Positions 1-9,482 of a stretch of DNA of 58,118 bases are shown in pieces. Every line of letters begins with the position of its first letter. Within the stretch, counting starts at the first letter, position 1. The translations under genes and the position numbers were made by a program. This DNA comes from Marinobacterium sp. (lineage in GTDB: Bacteria; Pseudomonadota; Gammaproteobacteria; Pseudomonadales; Balneatricaceae), in assembly GCA_025800125.1 (NCBI GenBank), contig JAOXSF010000058.1, forward strand, positions 1 to 58,118. Reading direction: 5' to 3'. The notes below the pieces were generated by a model, which saw nothing but the letters and a program-made list of their open reading frames with translations, searched no databases and was not told the DNA's origin.

Positions 1-14
1 TTTGTTAACCAGTT

Positions 15-135
15 TCGCCTGGCGACCATAGAGCTGTGGAACCACCTGATCCCATCCCGAACTCAGTAGTGAAACGCAGCCTCGCCGATGGTAGTGTGGG
101 GCTTCCCCATGTGAGAGTAGGGCATCGCCAGGCAT
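15..135 (+). rRNA. rrf: 5S ribosomal RNA
   Basis: The stretch beginning TCGCCTGGCGACCATAG and ending GCATCGCCAGGCAT matches the bacterial 5S rRNA pattern: terminal helix CGCCTGGCG/CGCCAGGC, the conserved CCGAACTCAG.AGTGAAACG loop and the CGATGGTAGTGTGGGG arm. The first 14 bases are then the tail of the 23S-5S spacer, so the rest of the rRNA operon should lie to the left. Ends are estimated to within a few bases. Confidence 0.97.
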
Positions 136-146
136 CTAATATCGAG

Positions 147-178
147 AAACCCCCAGCACACTGTGCCGGGGGTTTTTT
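147..178 (+). terminator. Rho-independent terminator of the rRNA operon
   Basis: A stem of AACCCCC/GGGGGTT with GCACA/TGTGC inside is followed by a run of six T. It lies 12 bases after the 5S 3' end, where rRNA operons normally stop. Confidence 0.92.
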
Positions 179-326
179 CGTTTTTTATTCAAAAGTATTT
201 GTTCTGTGCTTACTCTAATATTGCACTACACCAGTGCCTTTTCAGTATGAATAAACCCCTGTCACTCTATCACTTCAGCTGCTAAAACAGCATATGTCAT
301 AACGATAACTCAGGAAGGGATAACCG

Positions 327-1544
327 ATGTCCGCTGCTGTTTCTGGACGAAAACTCTATCTACTCATTGCTGCTGGTGCTTTGATTCTTGCTTATAGCAT
401 GGGGGTTCGTCAGTCAATGGGGCTACTGGTGCCTGACATCAGTCAGGCGTTGTCAATTCCGTTGCCCGCTTTATCATTCAGCTTCGCAGTGCAGAATCTG
501 GTCTGGGGTGCTGTTGCCCCTGTAGCTGGTTTAATGGCAGAGCGATATGGCACAGTGAAAGTGCTGCTGGTCGGAGCGTTACTGTACGGCTTTGGTTTGA
601 TAGTCAGTGCGTTATCACAGAGTGAAGCATTGTTTTTTGTTGGTAACGCATTGTTGATCGGGCTTGGTACAGGGGCGACCACATTTCCACTGGTTTTAGC
701 TGCGGTAGGCAAACGAGTCAGTGAAAAGCGGCGTACATTAGCTCTGGGGATTACCAGCGCCGGTGGCTCCTTGGGGCAGTTTCTATATGCGATGTCTCTT
801 GGGTTTATGGGAAATAGCTTTGACTGGTCTCAGAGCCTGCTTGCCTTTGCCGGTAGCACGGTAGTTGTATTAGCGCTGGCTGGATTATTGAAAGATCAGC
901 CTGCTAGTCGGAAAATGTCGGCACCGGAGAGGCTGTTTGACTGGCAACAGATCGCTGCTGCGATGAAGGTACGAGAGTATCAGTTACTGAATATCGGCTT
1001 CTTTGTCTGTGGCTTCCATATTGCATTCATCACTGTTCACCTGGCTGGTGTGGTGAGTTTCTGTGGCCTACCACCACAGATTGCCGCAGATTCCATGGCA
1101 TTGATCGGATTGGTCAATATTGTTGGGGGAATCTTGGTCGGTTGGGCAGGAGATCGCTGGCATAAGCCCTGGTTGCTAACGTTGATCTACTGGCTTCGGG
1201 CCTGCCTGATTATGGCGCTATTGCTGTTGCCGCCGACAGAAACACTGTTCTATGGTTTTGCAGTCCTGATGGGAGCGTTGTGGTTATCTACGGTACCTCT
1301 GACCAGTGGTACTGTTGCTCAGATTTTTGGGCCGCAGCAGCTGGCATCATTATTTGGTATTGTGATGTTCAGCCACCAGATCGGTGCTTTTTTTGGGAGC
1401 TGGCTCAGCGGGCTGATGTTTGAATGGTATGGCGACTGGCAGGCTGCAATGTTGATCAGTGCTGGACTGGGGTTGCTGGCTGCAATTGTACATTTACCAA
1501 TTACACCACAGCGTCTGGATGCTTTTCGGGCTGTGTCAGACTGA
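327..1544 (+). CDS. Major facilitator superfamily transporter
   Basis: The 405-residue protein is almost wholly hydrophobic, with about 12 predicted membrane segments in two halves, typical of the MFS. The first cytoplasmic loop (residues about 68-80, GLMAERYGTVKVLL) is an MFS motif A variant of G-x3-D/E-R-x-G, and the second half carries GWAGDRWHK at the matching place. The composition resembles oxalate/formate and monocarboxylate antiporter-like permeases, but the substrate cannot be read from the sequence. The start is supported by AGGAAGG 8 bases upstream. It is monocistronic: rRNA terminator before it, convergent DUF4426 gene after it. Confidence 0.85.
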   Translation: MSAAVSGRKLYLLIAAGALILAYSMGVRQSMGLLVPDISQALSIPLPALSFSFAVQNLVWGAVAPVAGLMAERYGTVKVLLVGALLYGFGLIVSALSQSEALFFVGNALLIGLGTGATTFPLVLAAVGKRVSEKRRTLALGITSAGGSLGQFLYAMSLGFMGNSFDWSQSLLAFAGSTVVVLALAGLLKDQPASRKMSAPERLFDWQQIAAAMKVREYQLLNIGFFVCGFHIAFITVHLAGVVSFCGLPPQIAADSMALIGLVNIVGGILVGWAGDRWHKPWLLTLIYWLRACLIMALLLLPPTETLFYGFAVLMGALWLSTVPLTSGTVAQIFGPQQLASLFGIVMFSHQIGAFFGSWLSGLMFEWYGDWQAAMLISAGLGLLAAIVHLPITPQRLDAFRAVSD

Positions 1545-1575
1545 ATGTTCGTCTGGCAGGAGTGAGTCTGGATAT

Positions 1576-1600
1576 AAAAAGCCCGACCATGGGTCGGGCT
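1576..1600 (-). terminator. Terminator between convergent genes
   Basis: The perfect hairpin AGCCCGACC-ATG-GGTCGGGCT is preceded on the plus strand by AAAAA, giving a U tract when read leftward. It therefore ends the metX-metW-DUF4426 transcript and can also slow rightward transcripts leaving the MFS gene. Confidence 0.8.
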
Positions 1601-1639
1601 GGCTATCCATTGTAATAGTATCAGTTGATATTTTACTGC

Positions 1640-2095
1640 CTAGTCCGTATAGAACTTCTGTTCGAAATTGATTGTATAAGCTGGTTTATTTGGGTCTGGT
1701 TGTACATCCAGGCCGATACGCATTACCTGAGCGTCAGTAAAGCCGAACGAGCCGATGTAGTAGATTGCCTTACCTTCATCAATTTTGTTGAATTTCATCT
1801 GCTGTTCCTGGCCAATCAGGTTGGTTGCACTGCCTGAAACCAGTGCATTGACTGCTTTCAGCGTGCCGTCAGACTGTTTCTGCAGGACGGAGACGTTGAC
1901 CAGAGCTCGGCGTTTACCACGTACCAGATTATTCTGCTGTGCGATTTCAGGTTTAACGAAACTGCTATTGAAGGCGTTGTAGTGAATTTCGTAGTTATCA
2001 AACTCTACAAACTGCGCGGCTTGTATACCGCTGCCCAGGCAGAGCAGAGTAGCAGCCAGGCTCTGGCACAGGCGTTTTCTGAGGGTTGTCATCAT
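1640..2095 (-). CDS. DUF4426 family exported protein
   Basis: This 151-residue protein has an N-terminal signal peptide (MMTTLRKRLCQSLAATLLCLG, cleavage near GIQA-A) and a small beta-rich mature domain. Its length, sequence style and position directly after metW match DUF4426, which in Pseudomonas sits between metW and rdgB. Function is unknown; an envelope location is predicted from the signal. The gene starts with ATGATG, the first preceded by AAGGA at good spacing, only 9 bp after metW stops, so it is very likely cotranscribed with metX-metW. A strong terminator follows. Confidence 0.82.
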   Translation of the reverse strand: MMTTLRKRLCQSLAATLLCLGSGIQAAQFVEFDNYEIHYNAFNSSFVKPEIAQQNNLVRGKRRALVNVSVLQKQSDGTLKAVNALVSGSATNLIGQEQQMKFNKIDEGKAIYYIGSFGFTDAQVMRIGLDVQPDPNKPAYTINFEQKFYTD

Positions 2096-2104
2096 GGCTG
2101 GTCC

Positions 2105-2695
2105 TTATCGGGTTATACGGTAGATGGCGATCTCGCCCAGCATGTTGGGCCACAGGCGAATCCACCAATGATCACGGTGTGAATGGTCCACCACCGTACG
2201 TTCCTGGATATAGATATTGCGCTCGACACACAAACGCTCAAAATCCTTAAAGGTACAGAAGTGAATATTCGGCGTGTTATACCAGGTATAGGGCAGGAAT
2301 TTGGAAACAGGCATCTTGCCGCGAAAGGCCAGATAGCCCCTGGCACGCCAGTGACCAAAATTTGGAAAAGTGACGATACATTCCTTACCGATTCGCAACA
2401 TCTCATCAATGATCTGATCAGGGCGTTCCATAACCTGCAATGCCTGGGTCATGATCACTGTATCAAAGCTATGATTGCGGATTGATACCAGTCCATCATC
2501 AATATTCTTTTCGATTACTGGGACCCCTTTTTCAAGGCAGAGGGTGATATTGTCATGATCAATCTCCAGCCCGTAGCCGCTGACCTGTTTCTGTTTCATC
2601 AGATGTGCTAGCAGCTCACCATCGCCACAGCCCAGATCCAGTACCCGACTGCCCGGGCGTACCCACTCTTCAATAATTTCCAGATCAGCACGCAT
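2105..2695 (-). CDS. metW: Methionine biosynthesis protein MetW
   Basis: A 196-residue Rossmann-fold methyltransferase-like protein. SAM-binding motif I is visible as [12 protein letters not shown] (residues about 19-30), followed by YGLEID as motif II. The region [20 protein letters not shown] is characteristic of MetW. MetW partners MetX in the acylation of homoserine in proteobacteria, and the two genes are nearly always adjacent. Here the metW start lies inside the metX 3' end (11 bp overlap), with GGAGG upstream, indicating translational coupling. Confidence 0.95.
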   Translation of the reverse strand: MRADLEIIEEWVRPGSRVLDLGCGDGELLAHLMKQKQVSGYGLEIDHDNITLCLEKGVPVIEKNIDDGLVSIRNHSFDTVIMTQALQVMERPDQIIDEMLRIGKECIVTFPNFGHWRARGYLAFRGKMPVSKFLPYTWYNTPNIHFCTFKDFERLCVERNIYIQERTVVDHSHRDHWWIRLWPNMLGEIAIYRITR

Positions 2696-3875
2696 TGTCA
2701 GTGCCTCCCACTGTGTCGTGACTTTCGATTGCTGGCGTGTCGGCTTCCACCTGTTTCATATAGGCACTGAATACTTCCATATAGCGAGGAATCGGAATCA
2801 GGAAAGCATCATGGCCATGGTGAGCATCAATCTCGGCATAACTGACCTGCTTGCCGGCATCGACCAGTGCATCGACGATCTCCCGTGAGCGTTCGGGAGA
2901 GAAACGCCAGTCCGTAGTGAAAGAGGCAACGAAGAACTTGCATTGTGTCTGTGCTACGGCGCTGGACAGACTGTTGTCGTACTCTGCAGCTGGATCATAG
3001 TAATCCAGTGCTTTGGTCATCAGCAGATAGGTGTTTGCATCAAACGCTGTAGAAAAGCGTTTGCCCTGATAGCGCAGGTAGGATTCAACTTCGAACTGTG
3101 GCGTGAAATCAAAACTGATATTGTCTGAGCGCAGTTCGCGACCGAACTTCTCACCCATACCATCCGCTGACAGGTAGGTGATATGACCAAGCATGCGAGC
3201 CAGCATCAGGCCCGTGCGTGGTACGGTATTTTCACCGTAGTAGTGACCATCATGAAACTCGATGTCACGACTGATCGCCTGACGGGCAACCTCATTAAAA
3301 GCGATATTCTGTGCAGATAATTTAGGTGCAGAAGCAATCACCAGACAGTGGCGCAACCGCTCAGGAAAGTCGATTGACCACTGTAATGCCTGCATACCAC
3401 CCAGGCTACCACCAACAATGGCGGCCCACTGCTGAATACCGAAGTGGTCGGCCAGTCGTACCTGACTGTTGACCCAGTCACGAACGGTCACAATCGGAAA
3501 ATCCGGGCCGTAGGGTTTGTCGGTTTCCGGGTTGATGCTGGCAGGTCCGGTGGAACCATGACAGCCACCCAGATTATTCAGACAGACCACAAAAAATTTA
3601 TTGGTATCAATGGCTTTACCAGGGCCTACGGCGCTATCCCACCACCCCGGCTTTTTGTCATCGTCACTGTGGTAACCGGCGACATGGTGATTGCCAGATA
3701 GAGCATGGCAGATCAGCACTGCATTGGAGCCGTCTTTATTCAGAGTGCCATAGGTTTCAATTATCAGCGTGTAGCTGTTCAGGGTCTGGCCACAGACCAG
3801 CTCCAGTGGCTGGTCGAAATGCAGGACTTGAGGCTGGACCAGACCAACCGAATCCTGGGGGTATTCTCGGGACAT
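2685..3875 (-). CDS. metX: Homoserine O-acyltransferase (MetX family)
   Basis: An alpha/beta-hydrolase acyltransferase of 396 residues that acylates L-homoserine in methionine synthesis. The nucleophile elbow GGSLGGMQ places Ser157; the charge relay is completed by Asp322 (FTTDWRFSP) and His355 (HHGHDAFL). The oxyanion segment [12 protein letters not shown] is intact. Gammaproteobacterial MetX proteins paired with MetW are generally succinyltransferases (MetXS) rather than acetyltransferases; that specificity is inferred from family context. First gene of metX-metW-DUF4426; ATG start with GAGAG upstream. Confidence 0.95.
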   Translation of the reverse strand: MSREYPQDSVGLVQPQVLHFDQPLELVCGQTLNSYTLIIETYGTLNKDGSNAVLICHALSGNHHVAGYHSDDDKKPGWWDSAVGPGKAIDTNKFFVVCLNNLGGCHGSTGPASINPETDKPYGPDFPIVTVRDWVNSQVRLADHFGIQQWAAIVGGSLGGMQALQWSIDFPERLRHCLVIASAPKLSAQNIAFNEVARQAISRDIEFHDGHYYGENTVPRTGLMLARMLGHITYLSADGMGEKFGRELRSDNISFDFTPQFEVESYLRYQGKRFSTAFDANTYLLMTKALDYYDPAAEYDNSLSSAVAQTQCKFFVASFTTDWRFSPERSREIVDALVDAGKQVSYAEIDAHHGHDAFLIPIPRYMEVFSAYMKQVEADTPAIESHDTVGGTDNAC

Positions 3876-4030
3876 GATATAACTCTCGACAATCAGTTAC
3901 GGGCCGCTGTTCGGGCAGCGACGACATCAATAAGCAGGACGCCGCAGCGTCTATTCAGGTGAATGTCGAGCTTCACATCTCGTAGAGTAGCAATGGGCGG
4001 GGTGTTAACAGCAGAGTACAGGATGACACA

Positions 4031-4321
4031 TCAATCTCGCTCTATATCCAGCGCCTCGGGCAGACGGCCAAGTCTATCAATGCTGATCTGTTTCTGGCGA
4101 CCGAGTTCGCCGCTGATGATGGAGCCAGCGCCACGGCTGACGCCAAACCGTTTTGCCAGAAACTTTATCAGATGTGCATTGGCCTTGCCGTCAACAGGCG
4201 GTGCGGTAATGCGTATTTTAAGACTGTCACCATGCTGACCGCAGAACTCGTCTTTTGAGGCCCTTGGTTGCAGGTGACAACTCAGTAACAGGGTCTGTGC
4301 CTGCCAGCGGTAATAACTCAC
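4031..4321 (-). CDS. yggU: YggU/DUF167 family protein
   Basis: A 96-residue protein with the DUF167 signature: QPRASKDEFCG near the N-terminus, then ITAPPVDGKANAHLIKFLAK and a basic second half. The fold is known from structural genomics but the biochemical role is not settled. It uses a GTG start (MSYYRWQAQ). It lies between yggT and metX as in Pseudomonas, 190 bp after yggT and about 155 bp before metX, so it may belong to a long proC-yggT-yggU unit. Confidence 0.88.
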   Translation of the reverse strand: MSYYRWQAQTLLLSCHLQPRASKDEFCGQHGDSLKIRITAPPVDGKANAHLIKFLAKRFGVSRGAGSIISGELGRQKQISIDRLGRLPEALDIERD

Positions 4322-4511
4322 AGGCGCTATCCTGTCGTCCGTGGTGTGCTATCGGTGATGCGATATGGCACCTGTTCATGATAGCAACACCGGTTAATGA
4401 ACGGCTGTCGTCAGGACAGCCATTTTCAGTAAAGCTGTACGAAAGCTGGTTTTTAACAGCTACGGGTCTAAAAATCAGGTTGCTGTAAAGCCAGCGTCCA
4501 TGGCTCTGTAA

Positions 4512-5063
4512 TCACAGTGGTGCAAGCATACTCAGTTGTGCCTGCATGATCTGAATAGCCAGGAAGATGAAAATTGGTGACAGATCCAGCCCACCCAGTG
4601 GTGGTATTACTTTGCGTACCAGTGCAAACAGGGGTTCGGTCAATTGTTGCAGCAACTGTGGCGCAGGGTGATAACTGTTGGGCGCCACCCAGCTGATAAT
4701 AACGCTCCCCAGTACGGCCCAGAAATAAACGGTGAGAATCATATCCACTACTTTCAGCATGGATACCAGGATCAACAGCATCATATCCGGGAAACCCTGG
4801 TGTGCAGAGGTCAGTATCAGCAGTATGAATGTGGTGAATTTGACCAGTACTGCCAGCAGCAGGGCGGAGAGGTCGAACCGTCCCAGCTTGGGTAGCAGTT
4901 TTTGCAGTGGTGCAATGGGTACGGCTGTGGCCTTGACCACCGCCTGAGAGATCGGGTTGTAGTAGTCTGCCTGGGCCAGTTGCAGCAGGAAGCGCAGCAC
5001 GACCAGAAAGGCATAAAGATTACCGAAGGTACTGATGATCAGAGCGATCGGGTCCTGTCCCAT
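4512..5063 (-). CDS. yggT: YggT family integral membrane protein
   Basis: A 183-residue protein with two copies of the YggT repeat: each has a hydrophobic segment ending in a PI(S/T).ALV/PIAPLQKLLP-type loop (residues about 37-60, and SYHPAPQLLQQLTEPLFALVRK at about 130-152). Four or five membrane helices are predicted. YggT proteins are linked loosely to osmotic stress and to membrane insertion or cell-division clusters, but no firm activity is known. It follows proC, the usual order. The start is preceded by AGGATG. Confidence 0.9.
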   Translation of the reverse strand: MGQDPIALIISTFGNLYAFLVVLRFLLQLAQADYYNPISQAVVKATAVPIAPLQKLLPKLGRFDLSALLLAVLVKFTTFILLILTSAHQGFPDMMLLILVSMLKVVDMILTVYFWAVLGSVIISWVAPNSYHPAPQLLQQLTEPLFALVRKVIPPLGGLDLSPIFIFLAIQIMQAQLSMLAPL

Positions 5064-5315
5064 AAGACATCCTGTAGATCAGGCGGCTGCCGCTATCGGC
5101 ATCGGGCCGCTTTGGGTGATGATTGGTATTACGGCATTTATAAGCGGGCCGTTTCGCTGCTATATCCGCGGTCCCGGATTCTACCATCGAATACCTGCCC
5201 GCCTGAATGACGACAGTTCTGAATGACACAAGCTTTCAGCGTTACAGACTCTGGAGCGGCAAGCGCGTAACGGCAGAGGCTTGTAGTGACAGAAGCTCAC
5301 AGTGACAAAAGTATA

Positions 5316-5350
5316 GAGGCAACCGTCAATCTTTTATACTGGCGGTTGCC
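5316..5350 (-). terminator. Possible attenuating hairpin after proC
   Basis: GGCAACCG (5318-5325) and CGGTTGCC (5343-5350) form an 8-bp stem with a 17-base loop just after the proC stop. Read leftward it is followed by TCTATACTTTTG, a weak U tract, so read-through into yggT is likely. The rest of 5064-5369 shows only short repeats such as CTGAATGAC twice. Confidence 0.45.
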
Positions 5351-5369
5351 GTCGTTACAGGCAGATATG

Positions 5370-6197
5370 TCAGTCTTTGCCCAGTTCTGTGGCCATTTCA
5401 ACGGAACGGTCGCTGCATGCCTGCATACCGTCCATAAATACCTGCCGCAGGCCTGCATTCTCATAACTGTTGATCGCGCGTTCAGTGGTGCCATTCGGCG
5501 ATGTGACACGTCGGCGCAGCTCAGCTGGCGGGTGCTCGCTGTCAAAGGCCATGGTCGCTGCACCTCTTGCCGTCTGCAGCGTCAGCTGGGTGGCAACCTC
5601 TTCAGAAAGGCCCAGCTTCATACCGGCTTCAATCATCGCTTCCATGACCAGGAAATAGTAGGCCGGGCCGCTGCCAGACACTGCTGTTACAGCATCCAGT
5701 TCTGCTTCGCTGTTAACCCATAACGCGATGCCGGTTGCTGTCATGACCTGTTCAGCCTGAACGCGCTGTGTGTCAGTTACACGGTTATTGGCAACCAGAC
5801 CACTAGCGCCCTGTTGTACCAGTGCTGGTGTATTTGGCATACAACGCACAATGGCGACATTACCACCAAGCCAGCGTTCCAGCGACTCAGCTGGAATACC
5901 TGCTGCCACGGAGACAATCAGCGGTTGTTTTTGCTGCACGCTCTCGGTCAGCGGTTCCAGAACCGCTTTCATTATCTGTGGTTTCACGGCCAGTATAACC
6001 ACATCTGCGGCCAGTACCGCCTGGTTGTTATTTGTGCTTGTTTTCAGCCCCAGGGCTGTGAGGTCTTCCAGTCGGCTGGCGTCCGGTTCACAGGCCCAGA
6101 TCTGTTCAGCCGGGTAGCCGTTGGCCAGCAGGCCGCCAATAATTGCGCGGGCCATATTGCCTGCACCGATAAATGCCAGCGTCGGGTAATCAGTCAC
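5370..6197 (-). CDS. proC: Pyrroline-5-carboxylate reductase
   Basis: Last enzyme of proline synthesis, reducing pyrroline-5-carboxylate with NAD(P)H in the cytoplasm. The N-terminal dinucleotide motif is AFIGAGNMARAIIGGL, and VILAVKPQ and VRCMPNTPALVQQGASG are conserved blocks. The C-terminal signature VSGSGPAYYFLVMEAMIEAG and TSPNGTTERAI are intact. At 275 residues it is of normal length. The start is GTG with AGAGG upstream. It lies 74 bp after yggS on the same strand, the common yggS-proC arrangement. Confidence 0.97.
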   Translation of the reverse strand: MTDYPTLAFIGAGNMARAIIGGLLANGYPAEQIWACEPDASRLEDLTALGLKTSTNNNQAVLAADVVILAVKPQIMKAVLEPLTESVQQKQPLIVSVAAGIPAESLERWLGGNVAIVRCMPNTPALVQQGASGLVANNRVTDTQRVQAEQVMTATGIALWVNSEAELDAVTAVSGSGPAYYFLVMEAMIEAGMKLGLSEEVATQLTLQTARGAATMAFDSEHPPAELRRRVTSPNGTTERAINSYENAGLRQVFMDGMQACSDRSVEMATELGKD

Positions 6198-6271
6198 GCT
6201 TGATCCTCTCTGTCTTATCCGGCCGGGCCTGTCAGCACCGGCTCAGGTTAGTTTCCAGCGGCTGGAAACGG

Positions 6272-6985
6272 TTATGGAGTCTTGTGGTAGTCACGGGCGT
6301 TGTAGTCACGGGCGCCAAAAATAGCGGTGCCAATGCGCACCATGGTTGAGCCTTCGGTAATAGCAGCTTTCATATCACCGGTCATACCCATCGACAGAGT
6401 ATCCATCTGTGGGTATTTCTGTTGCAGTTGTGTCAGCAGGGTGCGCATCCTGGCAAACACAGCCCGTTGTTCTGTTTCGTCACTACTGGCTTGTGGGATC
6501 GCCATCAGGCCGCGCAGGGTTAGCCCAGGCAGAGTGACCAGGCTGTCTGCCAGCGCTTCAACATCATCCGGTAAACAGCCTGACTTGCTCTGCTCACCGC
6601 TGATATTAACCTGCAAGCAGATCTGCAGCGGTGGCATGTCAGCCGGGCGCTGTTCTGACAATCGGCGGCCAATCTTTTCACGCTCAACAGTGTGTACCCA
6701 GTGAAAATGCTCGGCAATCGGCCGGGTTTTATTGGACTGGATCGGGCCGATGAAATGCCAGCACAATGGCAGATCAGCCAGTGCTTTAATCTTGTCGAGG
6801 CTTTCCTGCAGATAATTCTCACCGAAGTCGATCTGACCCTGCTGGTGGGCCTGGCGCAGATCTTCTGCCGGACGGGTCTTGCTCACCGCCAGAAGTGTTA
6901 TGGCTTCGGGTGGACGGTTGGCCGCAAGGGCTGCCTGATTCAGTTCAGCACGGACGGTATCCAGATTACTGGAAATCTTGCTCAT
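6272..6985 (-). CDS. yggS: PLP homeostasis protein YggS
   Basis: A 237-residue single-domain PLP-binding protein of the PLPBP/YggS family, which keeps free pyridoxal phosphate and amino-acid pools balanced without a known enzymatic turnover. The PLP lysine is in LLAVSKTRP (Lys36 region). The family blocks FGENYLQE, WHFIGPIQSNK and SMGMTGDMKAAITEGSTMVRIGTAIFG are present. The last residues contain the duplicated tetrapeptide ARDY-N-ARDY, from a tandem repeat of GTAGTCACGGGC. It diverges from pilT, the usual arrangement in type IV pilus bacteria. Confidence 0.95.
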   Translation of the reverse strand: MSKISSNLDTVRAELNQAALAANRPPEAITLLAVSKTRPAEDLRQAHQQGQIDFGENYLQESLDKIKALADLPLCWHFIGPIQSNKTRPIAEHFHWVHTVEREKIGRRLSEQRPADMPPLQICLQVNISGEQSKSGCLPDDVEALADSLVTLPGLTLRGLMAIPQASSDETEQRAVFARMRTLLTQLQQKYPQMDTLSMGMTGDMKAAITEGSTMVRIGTAIFGARDYNARDYHKTP

Positions 6986-7074
6986 TTCGGTATCCTGCAG
7001 GGCGATAATTGGCTTGAAAAGGCTATTCTGCTACAAAGTGGAGCCATCATAGAAGCTGACATCACAGGGTTACC

Positions 7075-8115
7075 ATGGATATAACCGAACTTTTAACTTT
7101 CAGCGTGCAGCAGGGCGCGTCTGACCTGCATCTGACCGCCGGTATGCCACCGGTTATCCGGGTAGATGGCGATATTCGTCGCATCAAGCTGCCTGCCATG
7201 GATAACAAGCAGATCAAGGAATTGATCTATGATGTCATGAGTGATGGCCAGCGTAAGGAATATGAAGAAAACCTGGAGTGTGATTTCTCGTTTGAACTGC
7301 CAGGCCTGGCCCGCTTTCGTGTCAATGTTTTCGTGCAGAACCGTGGTAGCGCAGCGGTGTTTCGTACTATTCCGGGTAATGTACTGAGCATGGATGACCT
7401 GGGCATGGGTGATATTTTCCGTGAGCTGGCAGAAAAACCACGGGGTATCGTGCTGGTGACCGGGCCAACCGGATCCGGCAAGAGTACCACGCTGGCAGCG
7501 ATGATTGATTATATTAATCGCACCCGTGCCGACCATATCCTGACCGTTGAAGATCCGATTGAGTTTGTTCACGAGAGCAAGAAGTCATTGATCAATCAGC
7601 GTGAGGTACACCGTGATACACACAGTTTCAACAATGCTCTGCGCTCGGCACTGCGTGAAGATCCGGATGTCATTCTGGTGGGGGAGATGCGTGATCTGGA
7701 AACCATCCGGCTGGCGCTGACGGCTGCGGAAACGGGTCACCTGGTTTTTGGCACATTGCACACCACATCGGCCGCGAAAACGATTGACCGCATTATTGAT
7801 GTATTCCCGGCAGAAGAGAAAGGCATGGTGCGCTCCATGCTGTCGGAATCGTTGCAGGGGGTGATCTCTCAGACCCTGCTGAAAAAACAGGGTGGCGGAC
7901 GGGTGGCGGCCCATGAAATCATGCTGGGCACACCAGCAATTCGTAACCTGATTCGCGAAGACAAAGTGGCGCAGATGTTCTCGGCAATCGAGACCGGTTC
8001 CAGTCAGGGGATGCAGACGCTTGATCAATGTCTGGCGGAAATGGTCGATAAAGGAATGATTACTCGAGAAAGCGCCCGTGGCAAGGCTGCCCGACCTGAC
8101 AGCTTCACTGGCTGA
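7075..8115 (+). CDS. pilT: Type IV pilus retraction ATPase PilT
   Basis: A 346-residue GspE/PilT-family hexameric ATPase that powers pilus retraction for twitching motility from the cytoplasmic face of the inner membrane. Seen in order: N-terminal PAS-like domain (1-100), Walker A GPTGSGKST (130-138), Asp box TVEDPIEF, Walker B VILVGEMRD, His box TGHLVFGTLHT, and the retraction-specific C-terminal AIRNLIRE motif. The ATG is preceded by AGGGT. Typical neighbours: yggS divergent, pilU downstream. Confidence 0.98.
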   Translation: MDITELLTFSVQQGASDLHLTAGMPPVIRVDGDIRRIKLPAMDNKQIKELIYDVMSDGQRKEYEENLECDFSFELPGLARFRVNVFVQNRGSAAVFRTIPGNVLSMDDLGMGDIFRELAEKPRGIVLVTGPTGSGKSTTLAAMIDYINRTRADHILTVEDPIEFVHESKKSLINQREVHRDTHSFNNALRSALREDPDVILVGEMRDLETIRLALTAAETGHLVFGTLHTTSAAKTIDRIIDVFPAEEKGMVRSMLSESLQGVISQTLLKKQGGGRVAAHEIMLGTPAIRNLIREDKVAQMFSAIETGSSQGMQTLDQCLAEMVDKGMITRESARGKAARPDSFTG

Positions 8116-8191
8116 TGTCTGGCTCTCGGTTGGAGGCGTCCTGGCTGCCAGGCAGGCGTCGGCTCTTAAAAGATTGGGTAGATAAGTGACC

Positions 8192-9352
8192 ATGGATTTT
8201 ACGCAGTTACTGCGCGTCATGATTGAGCGGGGCGCGTCAGATATGTTTATTACCGCCGGGGCACGGCCTGCTATCAAGGTTGATGGCACCATCAAACCAC
8301 TGACCCGTGAAACCCTGACGCCAGACCAGGCACGGGCGCTGGTGTACAGCACCATGAATGATAAGCAGATGACAGAGTTTGAAAGCACCCGCGAGTGCAA
8401 CTTTGCTATCGGGGCTGCTGAACTGGGACGTTTTCGTATTTCAGCGTTCTTCCAGCGTAATTCACCGGGTATGGTGCTGCGCCGGATTCATACTACCATT
8501 CCAACGCTGGAAGAGTTGAAACTGCCGCAGATCCTGGCAGATCTTTCATTGACACAGCGCGGACTGATTCTGTTTGTGGGTGGTACAGCAACCGGTAAAT
8601 CGACCTCGCTGGCGTCGATGATTGATTATCGTAACCGTACCCATCGTGGACACATCATCACGGTCGAAGACCCGATTGAGTATATCCATAACCATCAGCA
8701 GAGCATCATTACCCAGCGTGAAGTCGGTATCGATACTGACTCGTTTGAAGCGGCACTGAAAAGCGCTTTGCGTCAGGCGCCGGATGCCATTCTGATGGGA
8801 GAGATTCGCAGTACGGAAACCATGCGCTATGGTCTCAATTTTGCGGAAACCGGTCATCTCTGTCTGGCTACGTTACACGCTAATAATGCCAACCAGGCAC
8901 TGGATCGTATTATCAACTTCTTCCCGCCGGATATGCATAACCAGGTCTGGATGGATCTGTCGCTCAATCTCAAGGCAATTGTGGCCCAGCAACTGTTGCC
9001 TGCCAGTGATGGTAAAGGTCGTCGGGCGGCGATTGAGATTCTGATCAACACCCCGCGGGTGGCAGACCTGATCCGCCAGGGTGCAGCTCATGAGATCAAG
9101 GCAGTAATGAAGAAGTCTGCGAATGCGGGGATGAAAACCTTTGATCAGGCACTGTTTGACCTTTACCAGCAGGGTGAAATTGACTATGAGGTTGCGCTTA
9201 AACATGCGGACTCTGCTAACGACCTGCGCTTGATGATAAAACTGGAAGGCGATGTTGCTGATGATGCTGAGGCAGCGGTTACTGCTTCGGGAGGTTTGCA
9301 TCTTTCCTTGCAGGACGAAAATGAATACCTTGATTCACCAGAAGGGCGCTGA
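8192..9352 (+). CDS. pilU: Type IV pilus retraction accessory ATPase PilU
   Basis: A PilT paralogue of 386 residues that assists PilT in forceful retraction. Walker A is GGTATGKST (130-138), with Asp box TVEDPIEY, Walker B AILMGEIRS and His box TGHLCLATLHANN; the AIRNLIRE box of PilT is replaced by NTPRVADLIRQG, as expected for PilU. An alternative GTG start lies two codons upstream (8186), but the ATG gives the usual MDFTQLL start. The pilT-pilU gap is about 75 bp, consistent with cotranscription. Confidence 0.95.
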   Translation: MDFTQLLRVMIERGASDMFITAGARPAIKVDGTIKPLTRETLTPDQARALVYSTMNDKQMTEFESTRECNFAIGAAELGRFRISAFFQRNSPGMVLRRIHTTIPTLEELKLPQILADLSLTQRGLILFVGGTATGKSTSLASMIDYRNRTHRGHIITVEDPIEYIHNHQQSIITQREVGIDTDSFEAALKSALRQAPDAILMGEIRSTETMRYGLNFAETGHLCLATLHANNANQALDRIINFFPPDMHNQVWMDLSLNLKAIVAQQLLPASDGKGRRAAIEILINTPRVADLIRQGAAHEIKAVMKKSANAGMKTFDQALFDLYQQGEIDYEVALKHADSANDLRLMIKLEGDVADDAEAAVTASGGLHLSLQDENEYLDSPEGR

Positions 9353-9369
9353 GCGCCCTGACGGTTAAC

Positions 9370-9444
9370 TGTTACCGTTGTGTTACCTTATTGCCCATTT
9401 GGTGGGTTTTTCCGGTAACAAATTGAGCCTTCTGGTAGGTAACA
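9370..9444 (+). promoter_or_regulatory. Candidate enhancer region with four TGTTAC/GTAACA half-sites
   Basis: TGTTAC occurs at 9370-9375 and 9381-9386 (11 bp apart, one helical turn), and its complement GTAACA at 9415-9420 and 9439-9444. They lie about 65-140 bp before the start predicted from the sigma-54 promoter, where activator dimers bind. From memory, CbrB sites at Pseudomonas crcZ are built from TGTTAC and GTAACA halves; the spacings here are not identical to that consensus. Confidence 0.6.
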
Positions 9445-9482
9445 AAGATTGAAAACCTTATAAATGAATAAGTTGTTGCTTT

